Source of the DNA: Psychrobacillus sp. FSL H8-0483
GTDB lineage: Bacteria; Bacillota; Bacilli; Bacillales_A; Planococcaceae
Length of the DNA: 64,000 nucleotides
Reading direction: 5' to 3'
Assembly (NCBI RefSeq): GCF_038637725.1
Contig: NZ_CP152052.1
Coordinates: 1,161,501 to 1,225,500 of the forward strand
Shown: positions 37,654 through 46,146 of the stretch, one piece after another
Layout of the letters: each line of letters begins with the position of its first letter
Position numbering within the stretch: the first letter of the stretch is position 1
Notes under the pieces: generated by a model
The model's input: the letters and a program-made list of their open reading frames with translations, nothing else
The model's database searches: none
Told to the model about the DNA's origin: nothing
Position numbers and translations under genes: made by a program

Positions 37654-38565
37654 TTATTTTCTTGTTTTACTACGGGATAATAATAAGATCATATAGCATA
37701 ATAATCCAAAAAGAAGTGAGATGACTAAGGAGTGTAATAATGCAACAAACAAATTAAGTTTTGTTAACACAACAAACATTCCTGATAAAACTTGAGTAGT
37801 TACGAGGACTAAAGAAATAATCCAGCCCCAATAAATGGCGCGTTGGTCTTTGTAATTTCTAATGACATGAATCGTGATAATTAATATCCAGATAAAAATT
37901 AAACCTGCAGCTGCTCGATGTCCCATTTGAATCCACTCGTATAAGTTCGTTGGAAGAGAGAACTCGTTATTACGGCATAATGGCCAATCGAGACATACTA
38001 AACTAGATTCAGTATGACGAACAAGAGCCCCAGTATAAATAACGAAATAAGAATATAATGTTACACCGATGGTATGAAATCTTAGTGTTTTACCGATATT
38101 AATTTTATCTGTATCAAACTTCCGATCAACCTCAAAGATTAATAAGGTTAATAAGAGTACAGCCGCAAATGAAATAAGTGAGATTCCAAAATGAAGTGCG
38201 AGAATAAAATCACCTTGTCCCCATTTCACTTGTGCAGCGCCAATAAGAGCTTGTAATACTAAAAAAAAGACAGCCATGAATGCTAAAAATTTTGTCTCAC
38301 GAACATGTCCTAACGCACGCCAAGCCCAAATAGCTAAAGCGAGTATTAATATACCAACAGCTCCTGTTACAAGGCGATGTGAGAATTCAATTAATACTTC
38401 CGCGGTAATTTCATCTGGTATTAGTTGACCATTACAACCTGGCCAATGCCTCCCGCAACCCATGCCACTGTCGGTTTTTGTAACAAGTGCTCCACCTAAG
38501 AGGATTAGAAGCATACCAACAGAAGAAGCAATAGCCAACCATTTTAAATATTTATGAATGTGCAA
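37654..38565 (-). CDS. ctaA: Heme A synthase (CtaA/COX15)
   Basis: Oxidises the heme O methyl group to formyl, giving heme A for cytochrome oxidase. The 303-residue protein has eight membrane segments, with heme-ligand His residues in EFSHRLVTG, LHFGIS, GHRAAAG and LLHSLV, and Cys pairs in the extracytoplasmic loops (GCGRHWPGCNG and CLDWPLC). Start taken as TTG at 38565 (leading to MHIHKYLKWL), near GGTGGAG and in agreement with family length. The longer ATG frame from 38670 adds 35 residues with an unlikely N-terminus. It is divergent from ctaB with candidate ResD boxes between. Confidence 0.92.
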   Translation of the reverse strand: MHIHKYLKWLAIASSVGMLLILLGGALVTKTDSGMGCGRHWPGCNGQLIPDEITAEVLIEFSHRLVTGAVGILILALAIWAWRALGHVRETKFLAFMAVFFLVLQALIGAAQVKWGQGDFILALHFGISLISFAAVLLLTLLIFEVDRKFDTDKINIGKTLRFHTIGVTLYSYFVIYTGALVRHTESSLVCLDWPLCRNNEFSLPTNLYEWIQMGHRAAAGLIFIWILIITIHVIRNYKDQRAIYWGWIISLVLVTTQVLSGMFVVLTKLNLFVALLHSLVISLLFGLLCYMILLLSRSKTRK

Positions 38566-38688
38566 TACTCCACCTACTTTATGTATATATTGCTCGTCTA
38601 TTAAAGACGGTATCTGCTTATAGATAATATCGAAACATGAAAGAAAATACAATGTAAAACGATTGAACACTTGTAGACGATAAGGTCA

Positions 38689-38730
38689 ATTCACAAATTG
38701 TTCATAAATTCGTGCTTGAACCTTCACAAA
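38689..38730 (-). promoter_or_regulatory. Candidate ResD-type boxes in the ctaA-ctaB intergenic region
   Basis: Minus strand TTTGTGAAT (38697-38689) and TTTGTGAAG (38730-38722), 33 bp apart. They resemble the TTTGTGAAT motif reported for ResD, which activates ctaA in B. subtilis. A TATAAT-like -10 for ctaB lies near 38846. The rest of the 38566-38891 gap shows nothing else clear. Confidence 0.4.
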
Positions 38731-38891
38731 TAGAAGCAAGAAATGATTTATTATTGATATGTTCTAACTATTTATAAAAAGTATATAGAACTTATTATTC
38801 GGAAATCTTTATTCTCTATAGAAATTTCAAAGTATTTTCGATATAGTATAATGTAGCGGAAAATGCTTACAACTTTGAAAGGAGGGGCAGC

Positions 38892-39815
38892 ATGTCAAAT
38901 GGTCATTCGATAACCGCAACTAACGAACCGAAAACAGATCCCGTTTCTACATCATTTTATAAGGACTTCTTATCACTTATTAAAATCGGGATAGTTAATT
39001 CAAATTTAGTTACGACGTTTACAGGTTTGTGGTTAGCTTTTCAATTTACTAACCGTAATTTTCTAAAGGAATTAGATTTAATATTCTTTACGCTCTTTGG
39101 AGCAGCACTTATTATAGCCGGCTCTGCAGCGATGAATAACTATATCGATCGTGATATTGACCCTGTCATGAAAAGTAAAAAGGGCAGACCAACAGTAACT
39201 GGAAGATTTACTCCAACAGCCGTGCTGATAACTTCTTTTGCATTATTGATTGTAGGTGAAATCTTTTTGTTTCTGGCTTCGCCTTCTGCGGGAGTTTGGG
39301 GACTTGCGGGAATCATTAGTTACGTTGTTTTATACTCTATGTGGTCGAAAAGAAGGCATGTCAGCAATACTATAGTTGGTAGTATTTCTGGTGCAATACC
39401 TCCAGTAATTGGATGGGCAGCAGTAGAACCAGGTTTAAGCTTAGGTGCATTGGCATTATTTTTAATAATGTTTGCTTGGCAGCCACCGCATTTTTATGCA
39501 CTTGCAATGAAGCGCACAGAAGAATATAGAGCAGCTAACATACCAATGTTACCTGTAGTTAAAGGATTTAAACGAACTAAGGTATCGATGCTTCTTTGGA
39601 TTTTACTATTGTTTCCATTACCATTTTTACTTATGGAACTAGGAGTTGCTTTTGTCGTATTAGGAACGGTGCTGAATATTGGCTGGTTATTACTATCGAT
39701 CAAAGGTTTCCGAGCAGAAGATGATATAAAATGGGCTACTCGTATGTTTATCTATTCGTTAAACTATATGACCATTCTTTTTGTATCAATGATTATCTTC
39801 TCCATTTTTATTTAA
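38892..39815 (+). CDS. ctaB: Protoheme IX farnesyltransferase (heme O synthase)
   Basis: UbiA-family prenyltransferase that adds farnesyl to heme B. The 307-residue protein has about nine membrane helices and the Asp-rich substrate motif NNYIDRDIDPVMKSKKGRP, plus the second region RTEEYRAANIPMLPVVKG. Length is normal. ATG follows AAAGGAGG. It is divergent from ctaA and precedes ctaC, as in B. subtilis. Confidence 0.95.
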   Translation: MSNGHSITATNEPKTDPVSTSFYKDFLSLIKIGIVNSNLVTTFTGLWLAFQFTNRNFLKELDLIFFTLFGAALIIAGSAAMNNYIDRDIDPVMKSKKGRPTVTGRFTPTAVLITSFALLIVGEIFLFLASPSAGVWGLAGIISYVVLYSMWSKRRHVSNTIVGSISGAIPPVIGWAAVEPGLSLGALALFLIMFAWQPPHFYALAMKRTEEYRAANIPMLPVVKGFKRTKVSMLLWILLLFPLPFLLMELGVAFVVLGTVLNIGWLLLSIKGFRAEDDIKWATRMFIYSLNYMTILFVSMIIFSIFI

Positions 39816-39914
39816 CTACTGGAATTCTTTCTTTAGTCAACAAGAATTCATATAGAAGAGAACCACAGTCCAATGAACATGAATACAATTATGAAAGAGG
39901 GGTTTGATTTAGCT

Positions 39915-40997
39915 ATGATGAAAGGGCTTAAAAAATGGCGACTTTTTTCACTTTTAGCAGCTCTTACGATTTTCTTGTCGGGTTGTGGCGAAGAATATTT
40001 ATCAACGCTTACACCTGCTGGACAAGTCGGTAGAGATCAATTTAATTTATTACTACTATCATCTGCTATTATGGCTTTAGTTATTATAGTCGTAGTAATT
40101 ATTTATGTAGTTGCTCTAGTGAAATTCCGTCGAACAAAAGTTGGAGAAAACGTTATTCCTAAACAAGTGGAAGGAAGTCATACACTGGAAGTTATTTGGA
40201 CAGCTATTCCAATTGTCCTATTATTAATACTTGCAGTTCCAACAGTAATGTATACTTATAAACATGCAGATGTTGCAGCAATGGATCATGTGGATGAAGA
40301 TGGAAACAAAACTGCTCTTACAATTAATGTAACTGCTAAACTTTATTGGTGGGAGTTTGAATACCCAGATTTAGGTATTGTAACTGCTCAAGAACTTGTT
40401 GTTCCTACTGGTGAAAAGGTTTACTTTAATCTAAAAGCAGCTGATGTGAAACATTCATTCTGGATCCCAACAGCTGGTGGTAAGATGGATACGAACGTAG
40501 AAAACGTAAACCAATTCTATCTAGAATTTGATAAAGAATCGGCTGGACTGAAAGATGGAGTATTTTACGGGAAATGTGCAGAGCTTTGTGGTCCTTCTCA
40601 TGCTTTAATGGATTTCAAAGTAAAAACACTTGATCGCAAAGACTTCAATTCTTGGGCAGAAGCAATGAAAACTACTGTACATACTGCAGAAGGTGATCTT
40701 GCTACACAAGGTGAAGAAATCTTTAATACAAGCTGTATCGCTTGTCATGCAACTTCTGGTGCTGGTTCTACTGGTGGAGTTGGGCCAAACTTAGCTGCAT
40801 TCGGTGATCGCAACCGTGTTGCTGGTTTCATGACTCACGATGAAGAAAGTTTGAAAAAATGGATTAATAATCCTCAAGAATATAAACCAGGTAACTTAAT
40901 GCCTCAGCCTGAAAAAATTAACAATGGCGAAAAATTTAGTGAAGAGCAGTTAGACGCTCTTGCAGAATATCTAATGGGACTTTCTGTTGAAAAATAA
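39915..40997 (+). CDS. ctaC: Cytochrome c oxidase subunit II with fused cytochrome c (caa3 type)
   Basis: 360-residue lipoprotein subunit that takes electrons through its own heme c and the CuA centre. Lipobox LSGC near residue 24, two membrane helices (about 45-70 and 92-112), CuA domain with the ligands in GKCAELCGPSHALMDF, and a C-terminal cytochrome c domain with CIACH heme motif and an axial Met in GNLMPQPE. This fusion defines the caa3 branch. Start chosen at ATG 39915, about 12 bp after AGAGGGG; the ATG at 39873 has no ribosome site and would push the signal peptide inward. Confidence 0.95.
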   Translation: MMKGLKKWRLFSLLAALTIFLSGCGEEYLSTLTPAGQVGRDQFNLLLLSSAIMALVIIVVVIIYVVALVKFRRTKVGENVIPKQVEGSHTLEVIWTAIPIVLLLILAVPTVMYTYKHADVAAMDHVDEDGNKTALTINVTAKLYWWEFEYPDLGIVTAQELVVPTGEKVYFNLKAADVKHSFWIPTAGGKMDTNVENVNQFYLEFDKESAGLKDGVFYGKCAELCGPSHALMDFKVKTLDRKDFNSWAEAMKTTVHTAEGDLATQGEEIFNTSCIACHATSGAGSTGGVGPNLAAFGDRNRVAGFMTHDEESLKKWINNPQEYKPGNLMPQPEKINNGEKFSEEQLDALAEYLMGLSVEK

Positions 40998-41030
40998 TTT
41001 CGACAGATAATTATGAGGGAGGTTAAAGTT

Positions 41031-42896
41031 GTGAGTTCTATCGCTAAGAAAAAAGGCTTTGGCGCAACTCTATGGGACTATTTAACGACAGTCGACCATA
41101 AAAAAATCGCTATCCTTTACCTTGCTGCCGGTGGTTTATTTTTCGTAATCGGTGGTATCGAGGCAATGCTAATTCGAATTCAATTAGCAAAACCGGATAA
41201 TGATTTTGTAAGTGCTGGACTATTTAATGAAATTATTACAATGCATGGTACAACCATGATTTTCCTTGCGGCCATGCCAATATTGTTTGGTTATATGAAT
41301 GCAGTTGTACCTTTACAAATTGGGGCTCGTGACGTTGCGTTCCCATTCTTAAATGCACTTGGTTTTTGGATGTTCCTTTTTGGAGGAATTTTCCTTAACT
41401 TATCATGGTTCTTAGGCGGAGCGCCTGATGCAGGATGGACTTCATACGCATCTTTATCTCTTGCATCACCAGGCCATGGGATTGACTTTTATGCACTAGG
41501 ACTTCAAATATCCGGTGCCGGTACATATATAGCCGGTATTAACTTTCTTGTAACGATTATTAATATGAGAGCTCCTGGTATGACATACATGCGTATGCCA
41601 TTAATGACATGGACAACATTTGTTGCAAGTGCGTTAATATTATTTGCTTTCCCACCACTTACTATCGGACTTTTCTTCATGATTTTTGACCGTATGTTTG
41701 GAGCAAATTTCTTTGATCATACAATGGGTGGAAATACAATTATTTGGGAGCATTTATTCTGGATATTTGGACATCCTGAAGTATATATTTTAATATTACC
41801 TGCTTTCGGTATATTCTCTGAGATTTTCTCTATATTCTCACGTAAACGCCTATTTGGATACTCATCCATGGTATTTGCAACTGTATTAATCGGTTTCTTA
41901 GGATTCATGGTTTGGGCTCACCATATGTTCACAGTTGGTTTAGGACCAACAGCTAATGCTATTTTCGCAGTTGCAACAATGGCAATTGCTGTTCCTACTG
42001 GTATGAAAATATTTAACTGGCTGCTTACGATTTGGGGAGGTAGTATTAAAGTTACGACACCGATGCTATACGCATTAGGGTTCATCCCTTCATTCGTAGC
42101 AGGTGGTGTAACTGGAGTTATGCAAGCTGCTGCTCCGCTAGACTACCAATTACATGATTCGTACTTTATCGTTGCCCATTTCCACTACGTAATCGTTGGT
42201 GGAGTAGTACTCGCTATTTTAGCAGCACTACACTTGTACTGGCCTTTAATGTTTAACCAAATGCTAAGTGAAAAACTTGGTAAATGGACGTTCTGGTTCT
42301 TCTTTATCGGATTCCATATGACGTTCTTTATCCAACATTTCTTAGGATTAATGGGTATGCCTCGTCGCGTATTTACGTTCGGAGCAGATCAAGGTTGGGA
42401 TCTATTTAACGCAATCAGTTCTTTCGGTGCTATTTTCATGGCAATCGGGGTTATTATTCTGGTTATTAATATTATTATCACTGTTGTTAAGAATGAAAAA
42501 GTTGGTAATGACCCTTGGGAAGATGGACGTACATTGGAGTGGGCAATTCCACAACCAGTTCCATTCTATAACTTTAAACAAACGCCACTTGTTCGTGGAC
42601 TTGACACTTTCTGGATTGAAAAACAAGAAGGTAATAAAGAAGGTATGACATATGCGGAACCACTTTCTGATATTCATATGCCAAATAACTCTTTTATTCC
42701 TTTTGTTATGACATTCGGTTTATTCGTAGCTGCTTTCGGTGCACTTTATAATGGCGAAAAAGATTGGGCTATTCCTGTTTTAGTTCTTGGCTTAGCTATT
42801 ACTTTAGCTTCTATGGCAGTTCGTTCACTAAAAGATGACCATGGATATCATATTCATAAAGAAGATTTAATGGATGATGAAGGGGGTAAAAAATAA
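41031..42896 (+). CDS. ctaD: Cytochrome c oxidase subunit I
   Basis: Catalytic heme-copper subunit, 621 residues, about 14 membrane helices. Heme a ligand in TMHGTTMIF, CuB ligand region WIFGHPEVYILILP (with the His-Tyr crosslink pair) and HDSYFIVAHFHYVIVGG for heme a3 and a. The start is GTG at 41031 after GGGAGGT; the earlier in-frame ATG at 41013 overlaps this ribosome site. Stop TAATG overlaps the ctaE start by one base. Confidence 0.96.
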   Translation: MSSIAKKKGFGATLWDYLTTVDHKKIAILYLAAGGLFFVIGGIEAMLIRIQLAKPDNDFVSAGLFNEIITMHGTTMIFLAAMPILFGYMNAVVPLQIGARDVAFPFLNALGFWMFLFGGIFLNLSWFLGGAPDAGWTSYASLSLASPGHGIDFYALGLQISGAGTYIAGINFLVTIINMRAPGMTYMRMPLMTWTTFVASALILFAFPPLTIGLFFMIFDRMFGANFFDHTMGGNTIIWEHLFWIFGHPEVYILILPAFGIFSEIFSIFSRKRLFGYSSMVFATVLIGFLGFMVWAHHMFTVGLGPTANAIFAVATMAIAVPTGMKIFNWLLTIWGGSIKVTTPMLYALGFIPSFVAGGVTGVMQAAAPLDYQLHDSYFIVAHFHYVIVGGVVLAILAALHLYWPLMFNQMLSEKLGKWTFWFFFIGFHMTFFIQHFLGLMGMPRRVFTFGADQGWDLFNAISSFGAIFMAIGVIILVINIIITVVKNEKVGNDPWEDGRTLEWAIPQPVPFYNFKQTPLVRGLDTFWIEKQEGNKEGMTYAEPLSDIHMPNNSFIPFVMTFGLFVAAFGALYNGEKDWAIPVLVLGLAITLASMAVRSLKDDHGYHIHKEDLMDDEGGKK

Positions 42897-43522
42897 TGGA
42901 CTTTAATAAAAAGTACACCCCACAATCTTGGCCAGATCACCCAGAACAGTCTACCCTTGAAGGTAAAAATAAATTTTTAGGTTTCTGGCTGTTTCTAGGT
43001 GGAGAAACTGTACTATTTGCGAGTTTGTTTGCAACGTATTTAGCGCTTAAAAACAAAGGTCCAAGTGGAATGGAATTCTCAACTAATACGTTATTTGAAT
43101 TACCCTTAGTGTTTGTTATGACGATGTTACTATTAACGTCTTCCTTAACAAGTGTATACGCGATGTTCCATATGAAAAATCATAACTTTAAAGGAATGCA
43201 AACTTGGTTAGCAATTACTGTAATCTTAGGATTAGCGTTCTTAGGTTTAGAAATTTATGAGTTTAATCACTATGTACATTTAGGTTTCACATATGGACAA
43301 AGTGCTTTTTCATCTTCATTCTTTACATTAGTTGGTACGCATGGTCTTCACGTTGTTATTGGTTTAGGCTGGATTATTTTATTAATTGTACGAAATGCAA
43401 AACGTGGATTTAGTTTATATAATGCACCAAAATACTATACTGCTTCTTTATACTGGCACTTCATCGATGTTGTGTGGGTATTCATCTTTACAGTAGTATA
43501 CTTGATGGGAGTTGTTGGTTAA
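42896..43522 (+). CDS. ctaE: Cytochrome c oxidase subunit III
   Basis: 208-residue, five-helix subunit III of the caa3 oxidase. Core motifs are GFWLFLGGETVLFASLFATY, then LVGTHGLHVVIGLGWI and YWHFIDVVWVFIF. It shares one base with the ctaD stop and is followed immediately by ctaF. The ribosome site is GGGGGT in the last ctaD codons. Confidence 0.95.
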   Translation: MDFNKKYTPQSWPDHPEQSTLEGKNKFLGFWLFLGGETVLFASLFATYLALKNKGPSGMEFSTNTLFELPLVFVMTMLLLTSSLTSVYAMFHMKNHNFKGMQTWLAITVILGLAFLGLEIYEFNHYVHLGFTYGQSAFSSSFFTLVGTHGLHVVIGLGWIILLIVRNAKRGFSLYNAPKYYTASLYWHFIDVVWVFIFTVVYLMGVVG

Positions 43523-43523
43523 C

Positions 43524-43859
43524 ATGTCACACGACGCTCAAGTCTATGTAAAATCACAAACAGAGTTTGAATATCTGAAAAGAAAAAGAAAGCAAGCTAT
43601 GCGTAGCCAAGTAACAACTTTTGCAATTATGATTTTCTTAACTCTAATTGCATTCTCTGCGGTAGCAGCTGATTTTTCTAAATACTTTATTGTTCCAATT
43701 ATTTTATTACTTGCTGGCATTCAAGTAGTATTACAACTTTACTACTTCATGCATATGAGTGAAAAAAATCATAGTTTCCCTGCATTTTTCTTATTTTTCG
43801 GGGCATTGATTGCATTTACTTTTGTATTAACATTCCTAACAATAGTATGGTGGCAATAA
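43524..43859 (+). CDS. ctaF: Cytochrome c oxidase subunit IV (CtaF)
   Basis: 111-residue subunit with three transmembrane helices, beginning MSHDAQVYVKSQTEFEYLKRKRK, with the Met/His-rich YFMHMSEKNHSFP segment before the last helix. Start chosen at ATG 43524, 2 bp after the ctaE stop; the frame is open 12 bp further up but without a better start. A terminator follows, so ctaG may have its own transcript. Confidence 0.93.
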   Translation: MSHDAQVYVKSQTEFEYLKRKRKQAMRSQVTTFAIMIFLTLIAFSAVAADFSKYFIVPIILLLAGIQVVLQLYYFMHMSEKNHSFPAFFLFFGALIAFTFVLTFLTIVWWQ

Positions 43860-43872
43860 TTGAATTGAAATA

Positions 43873-43908
43873 ACGAGGCTAAGTTAAATCTTAGTCTCGT
43901 TTTTTTTA
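43873..43908 (+). terminator. Terminator after ctaF
   Basis: Stem ACGAGGCTAAG / CTTAGTCTCGT followed by eight T. Confidence 0.9.
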
Positions 43909-44015
43909 AGGAATGAAAGATGATACAGGATATATTTGTCATAGTTCGTTCATTGATGTTCTTCGTAATGACCATTATAATGGAGGTAGCAACCTAAGAA
44001 GGAGCGAGGATACGT

Positions 44016-44927
44016 ATGCCTTTAAGTATATTTGGCTTCCAAGCATTGTGGAGCCCTGTTATGATAGGATTAGTAGTTTGCATTGCAATCTTATATTTTT
44101 TGATCACAGTAAAATGGAGAAGTGACTTTAAAGTATCAGAACCTTTAAAAAGAAAAGAAGCTGTTTACTTTTTAACAAGTTTAGTTCTTCTATATATAGT
44201 AAAAGGCTCTCCTATAGATTTAATGGCTCATATTATGTTTTCTGTACATATGACGCAAATGGCTCTTTTATTATTGTTAGTTCCGCCTCTATTGATGAAG
44301 GGGATTCCCTGGTGGGTTTGGAAAGTCGTCCTTGAATTACCGGTAATCCGAAAAGTTTTACCATTTGTAACTAAACCATTACTTGCTTTAATTGTGTTTA
44401 CAGGCCTTTTCTCTTTCTATCACATTCCGTTAATTTTTGATTATATTAAGATGAATGAGGTTCTTCACGGGACATATACGTTCTTGTTATTTTTATCTGC
44501 CATTTTTATGTGGTGGTCTATCGTCGACGTTATCGAATCAGAGAAGAAACTGCATGGTTTAAAGAAAATCGGTTTTATAATTGCGAGTGCGGTTTTAATT
44601 ACCCCAGCTTGTGCACTTATAATTTTTTCTGGACATGCAATGTATGCGACTTATACGAATGGTGACGTATGGTTGAAGGCTATGGAATTATGTGTACCTG
44701 CTAGTACTTTAGCAGGCTTGTCACTCTCAGGACCAGAACTATTTTCAAACATGGCTCCTGTAGAAGATCAGCAACTGGGTGGCATTATTATGAAAGTAAT
44801 TCAAGAAATTATTTATGCTGCATTTTTATTTTCTATCTTCTTTAAGTGGTTCAAAAATGAGCAAGACAATGCAGATGAAATTACTCAAAAAGCATTGGAT
44901 GATTTGAAACTTCAAGCTAAGCTTTAA
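44016..44927 (+). CDS. ctaG: Cytochrome c oxidase assembly factor CtaG
   Basis: 303-residue membrane protein with about seven helices, of the Bacillus CtaG family that is unrelated to mitochondrial Cox11. Core parts are SPIDLMAHIMFSVHMTQMALLLLLVPPLLMKG and PACALIIFSGHAMYATYT, with several conserved His. It is needed for CuA/CuB assembly of the caa3 oxidase in B. subtilis. ATG follows AAGGAGCGAGG. Genes are in the order of the B. subtilis cta cluster. Confidence 0.93.
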   Translation: MPLSIFGFQALWSPVMIGLVVCIAILYFLITVKWRSDFKVSEPLKRKEAVYFLTSLVLLYIVKGSPIDLMAHIMFSVHMTQMALLLLLVPPLLMKGIPWWVWKVVLELPVIRKVLPFVTKPLLALIVFTGLFSFYHIPLIFDYIKMNEVLHGTYTFLLFLSAIFMWWSIVDVIESEKKLHGLKKIGFIIASAVLITPACALIIFSGHAMYATYTNGDVWLKAMELCVPASTLAGLSLSGPELFSNMAPVEDQQLGGIIMKVIQEIIYAAFLFSIFFKWFKNEQDNADEITQKALDDLKLQAKL

Positions 44928-44960
44928 TAACTTATATTAATTTATTCGAGGAGAATGAGG

Positions 44961-45422
44961 ATGAGTTTACCTGTACTACCAACAATAAGTACGTTTTTTA
45001 TCGTATTGAGTGCTGTATTAGTAGCAATTGGATGGGCTTTTGTTAAACAAAGAAAAATTGAAGCTCATAAAAAAACTATGATTGCTGCAGCAATTTCTGC
45101 TTTAACTTTTTTCATTATCTATGTTTCTCGCACACTTTTTATCGGGAATACTGCATTCGGTGGACCAGATGATATTAAAGTTTATTATACGCTGTTTTTA
45201 ATTTTTCATATTACTTTAGCAACTACAGGAGCTGTATTCGGAGTTGTAACATTATATTTAGGCTATAAAGATAATATTAAAAAGCATCGTAAGATAGGTC
45301 CCATTACAAGCGTAATTTGGTTCTTTGTCGCAATTACAGGAGTAGCTGTTTACCTATTACTTTATGTATTTTATAAGGGTGGAGAAACAACGTCAGTTAT
45401 TAAGGCAATTATCGGTGGATAA
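44961..45422 (+). CDS. DUF420 membrane protein (CtaM/YozB-like oxidase assembly factor)
   Basis: 153-residue protein with about five membrane helices and conserved His in EAHKKTMIAAA, LIFHITLATTG and KKHRKIGPIT. These are the DUF420 signature. CtaM of S. aureus is needed for heme-A oxidase maturation, and YozB is the B. subtilis homologue located elsewhere. Placement right after ctaG fits this role. Start chosen at ATG 44961 after GAGGAG; an ATG 6 bp upstream is closer than ideal to that site. Confidence 0.85.
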   Translation: MSLPVLPTISTFFIVLSAVLVAIGWAFVKQRKIEAHKKTMIAAAISALTFFIIYVSRTLFIGNTAFGGPDDIKVYYTLFLIFHITLATTGAVFGVVTLYLGYKDNIKKHRKIGPITSVIWFFVAITGVAVYLLLYVFYKGGETTSVIKAIIGG

Positions 45423-45469
45423 ATAGAAATAAAAACCAACACATTTTTGTGTTGGTTTTTATTTCTATT
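45422..45469. terminator. Very long palindromic terminator after the DUF420 gene
   Basis: About 22 bp of perfect stem around a TTTT loop, with core AAAACCAACACA / TGTGTTGGTTTT and flanks AATAGAAAT / ATTTCTATT. Confidence 0.88.
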
Positions 45470-45683
45470 AAGGAAATTATAAGAGCTATCACTTGTAGAT
45501 AGAGCTTATGGTCAGAAAAATAGCTAGTCGGGAGCCTTCAACTTGAGTAAGAAAGAATCTATTCTTTCATTATCCAAAACAGCACTAGCCTGTTGCCTAA
45601 AGTTGCAGCAGGGCGACGGAAGTACAAAAGCCACAAGATTACAGAAAAAGGAGAGGAGGCTATCCAATAAGCCCATAAATTGA

Positions 45684-45726
45684 AGCAGGTGTAGAAAAAC
45701 GAGTCTTATTCTACACCTGTTTTTTG
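45684..45726 (+). terminator. Terminator hairpin in the A4 insertion
   Basis: Stem CAGGTGTAGAA / TTCTACACCTG followed by TTTTTTG. Confidence 0.7.
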
Positions 45727-45749
45727 TATACTTTTTATTAAAACTACTA

Positions 45750-45996
45750 TTTTTTGTAGGCAATTGATTGTAGTGGAAGACGGCGACTCCAGCGGGAATA
45801 GCAGATGTTTTCTGCACCGAAAGCGAAGCGGCAGGTGCATGAGCTGAAGGCCCCGCAGGAGCGAACAAAGGAACGAAGGCTAAGAACGCCACCTCGTGTG
45901 GCAACGCCTTCGTGACCAACATCGTGTTGGCCTGAGGAGACTGAAGCCATGCCCGCGGATAGCGTCCGTCTGGAACGGAAATCAATACATTGGAAA
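45750..45996 (-). repeat. Family B repeat, full-length copy B5, reverse orientation
   Basis: Read on the minus strand it begins GATTTCCGTTCCAGACGG and contains ACGCTATCCGCGGG, the hairpin module (45874-45931), then CTCCTGCGGGGCC, and ends with GTCGCCGTCTTCCACTACAA. It is the most complete family B copy in the window. Confidence 0.75.
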
Positions 45997-46146
45997 AGGG
46001 ACCATCTTTCAGTCACTATATGACTTCAAGGACAGCCCCTTATTCTAAAAATCGCGCCGTTATGATGTAGTTAAAGTCCATTGCAAAGCAATCCGGAAAC
46101 GTCTGCGAACAGGTATTGCACTTAAAGGGCGCTTGTGCTTTTCTTA

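Larger units (their letters stand above)
45507..46146 (-). repeat. Family A structured repeat, copy A4, split by an insertion
   Basis: The left part (45507 to about 45650) and right part (about 46030-46146) match copies A1-A3: CCAAAACAGCACTAGCC and GCCACAAGATTACAG on the left, and AACAGGTATTGCACTTAAAG to GCTTTTCTTA on the right. About 380 bp of unrelated sequence, including a full family B copy, sits in the central terminator hairpin. The right end meets the stop codon of the AI-2E-type transporter gene. Hairpin 1 at the left is partly deleted. Confidence 0.7.

Noticed and set aside
45524-46016. Two overlapping minus-strand open frames (153 and 89 codons)
   Set aside because: Both lie within the nested A4/B5 repeats and reflect their sequence composition, not a conserved protein.
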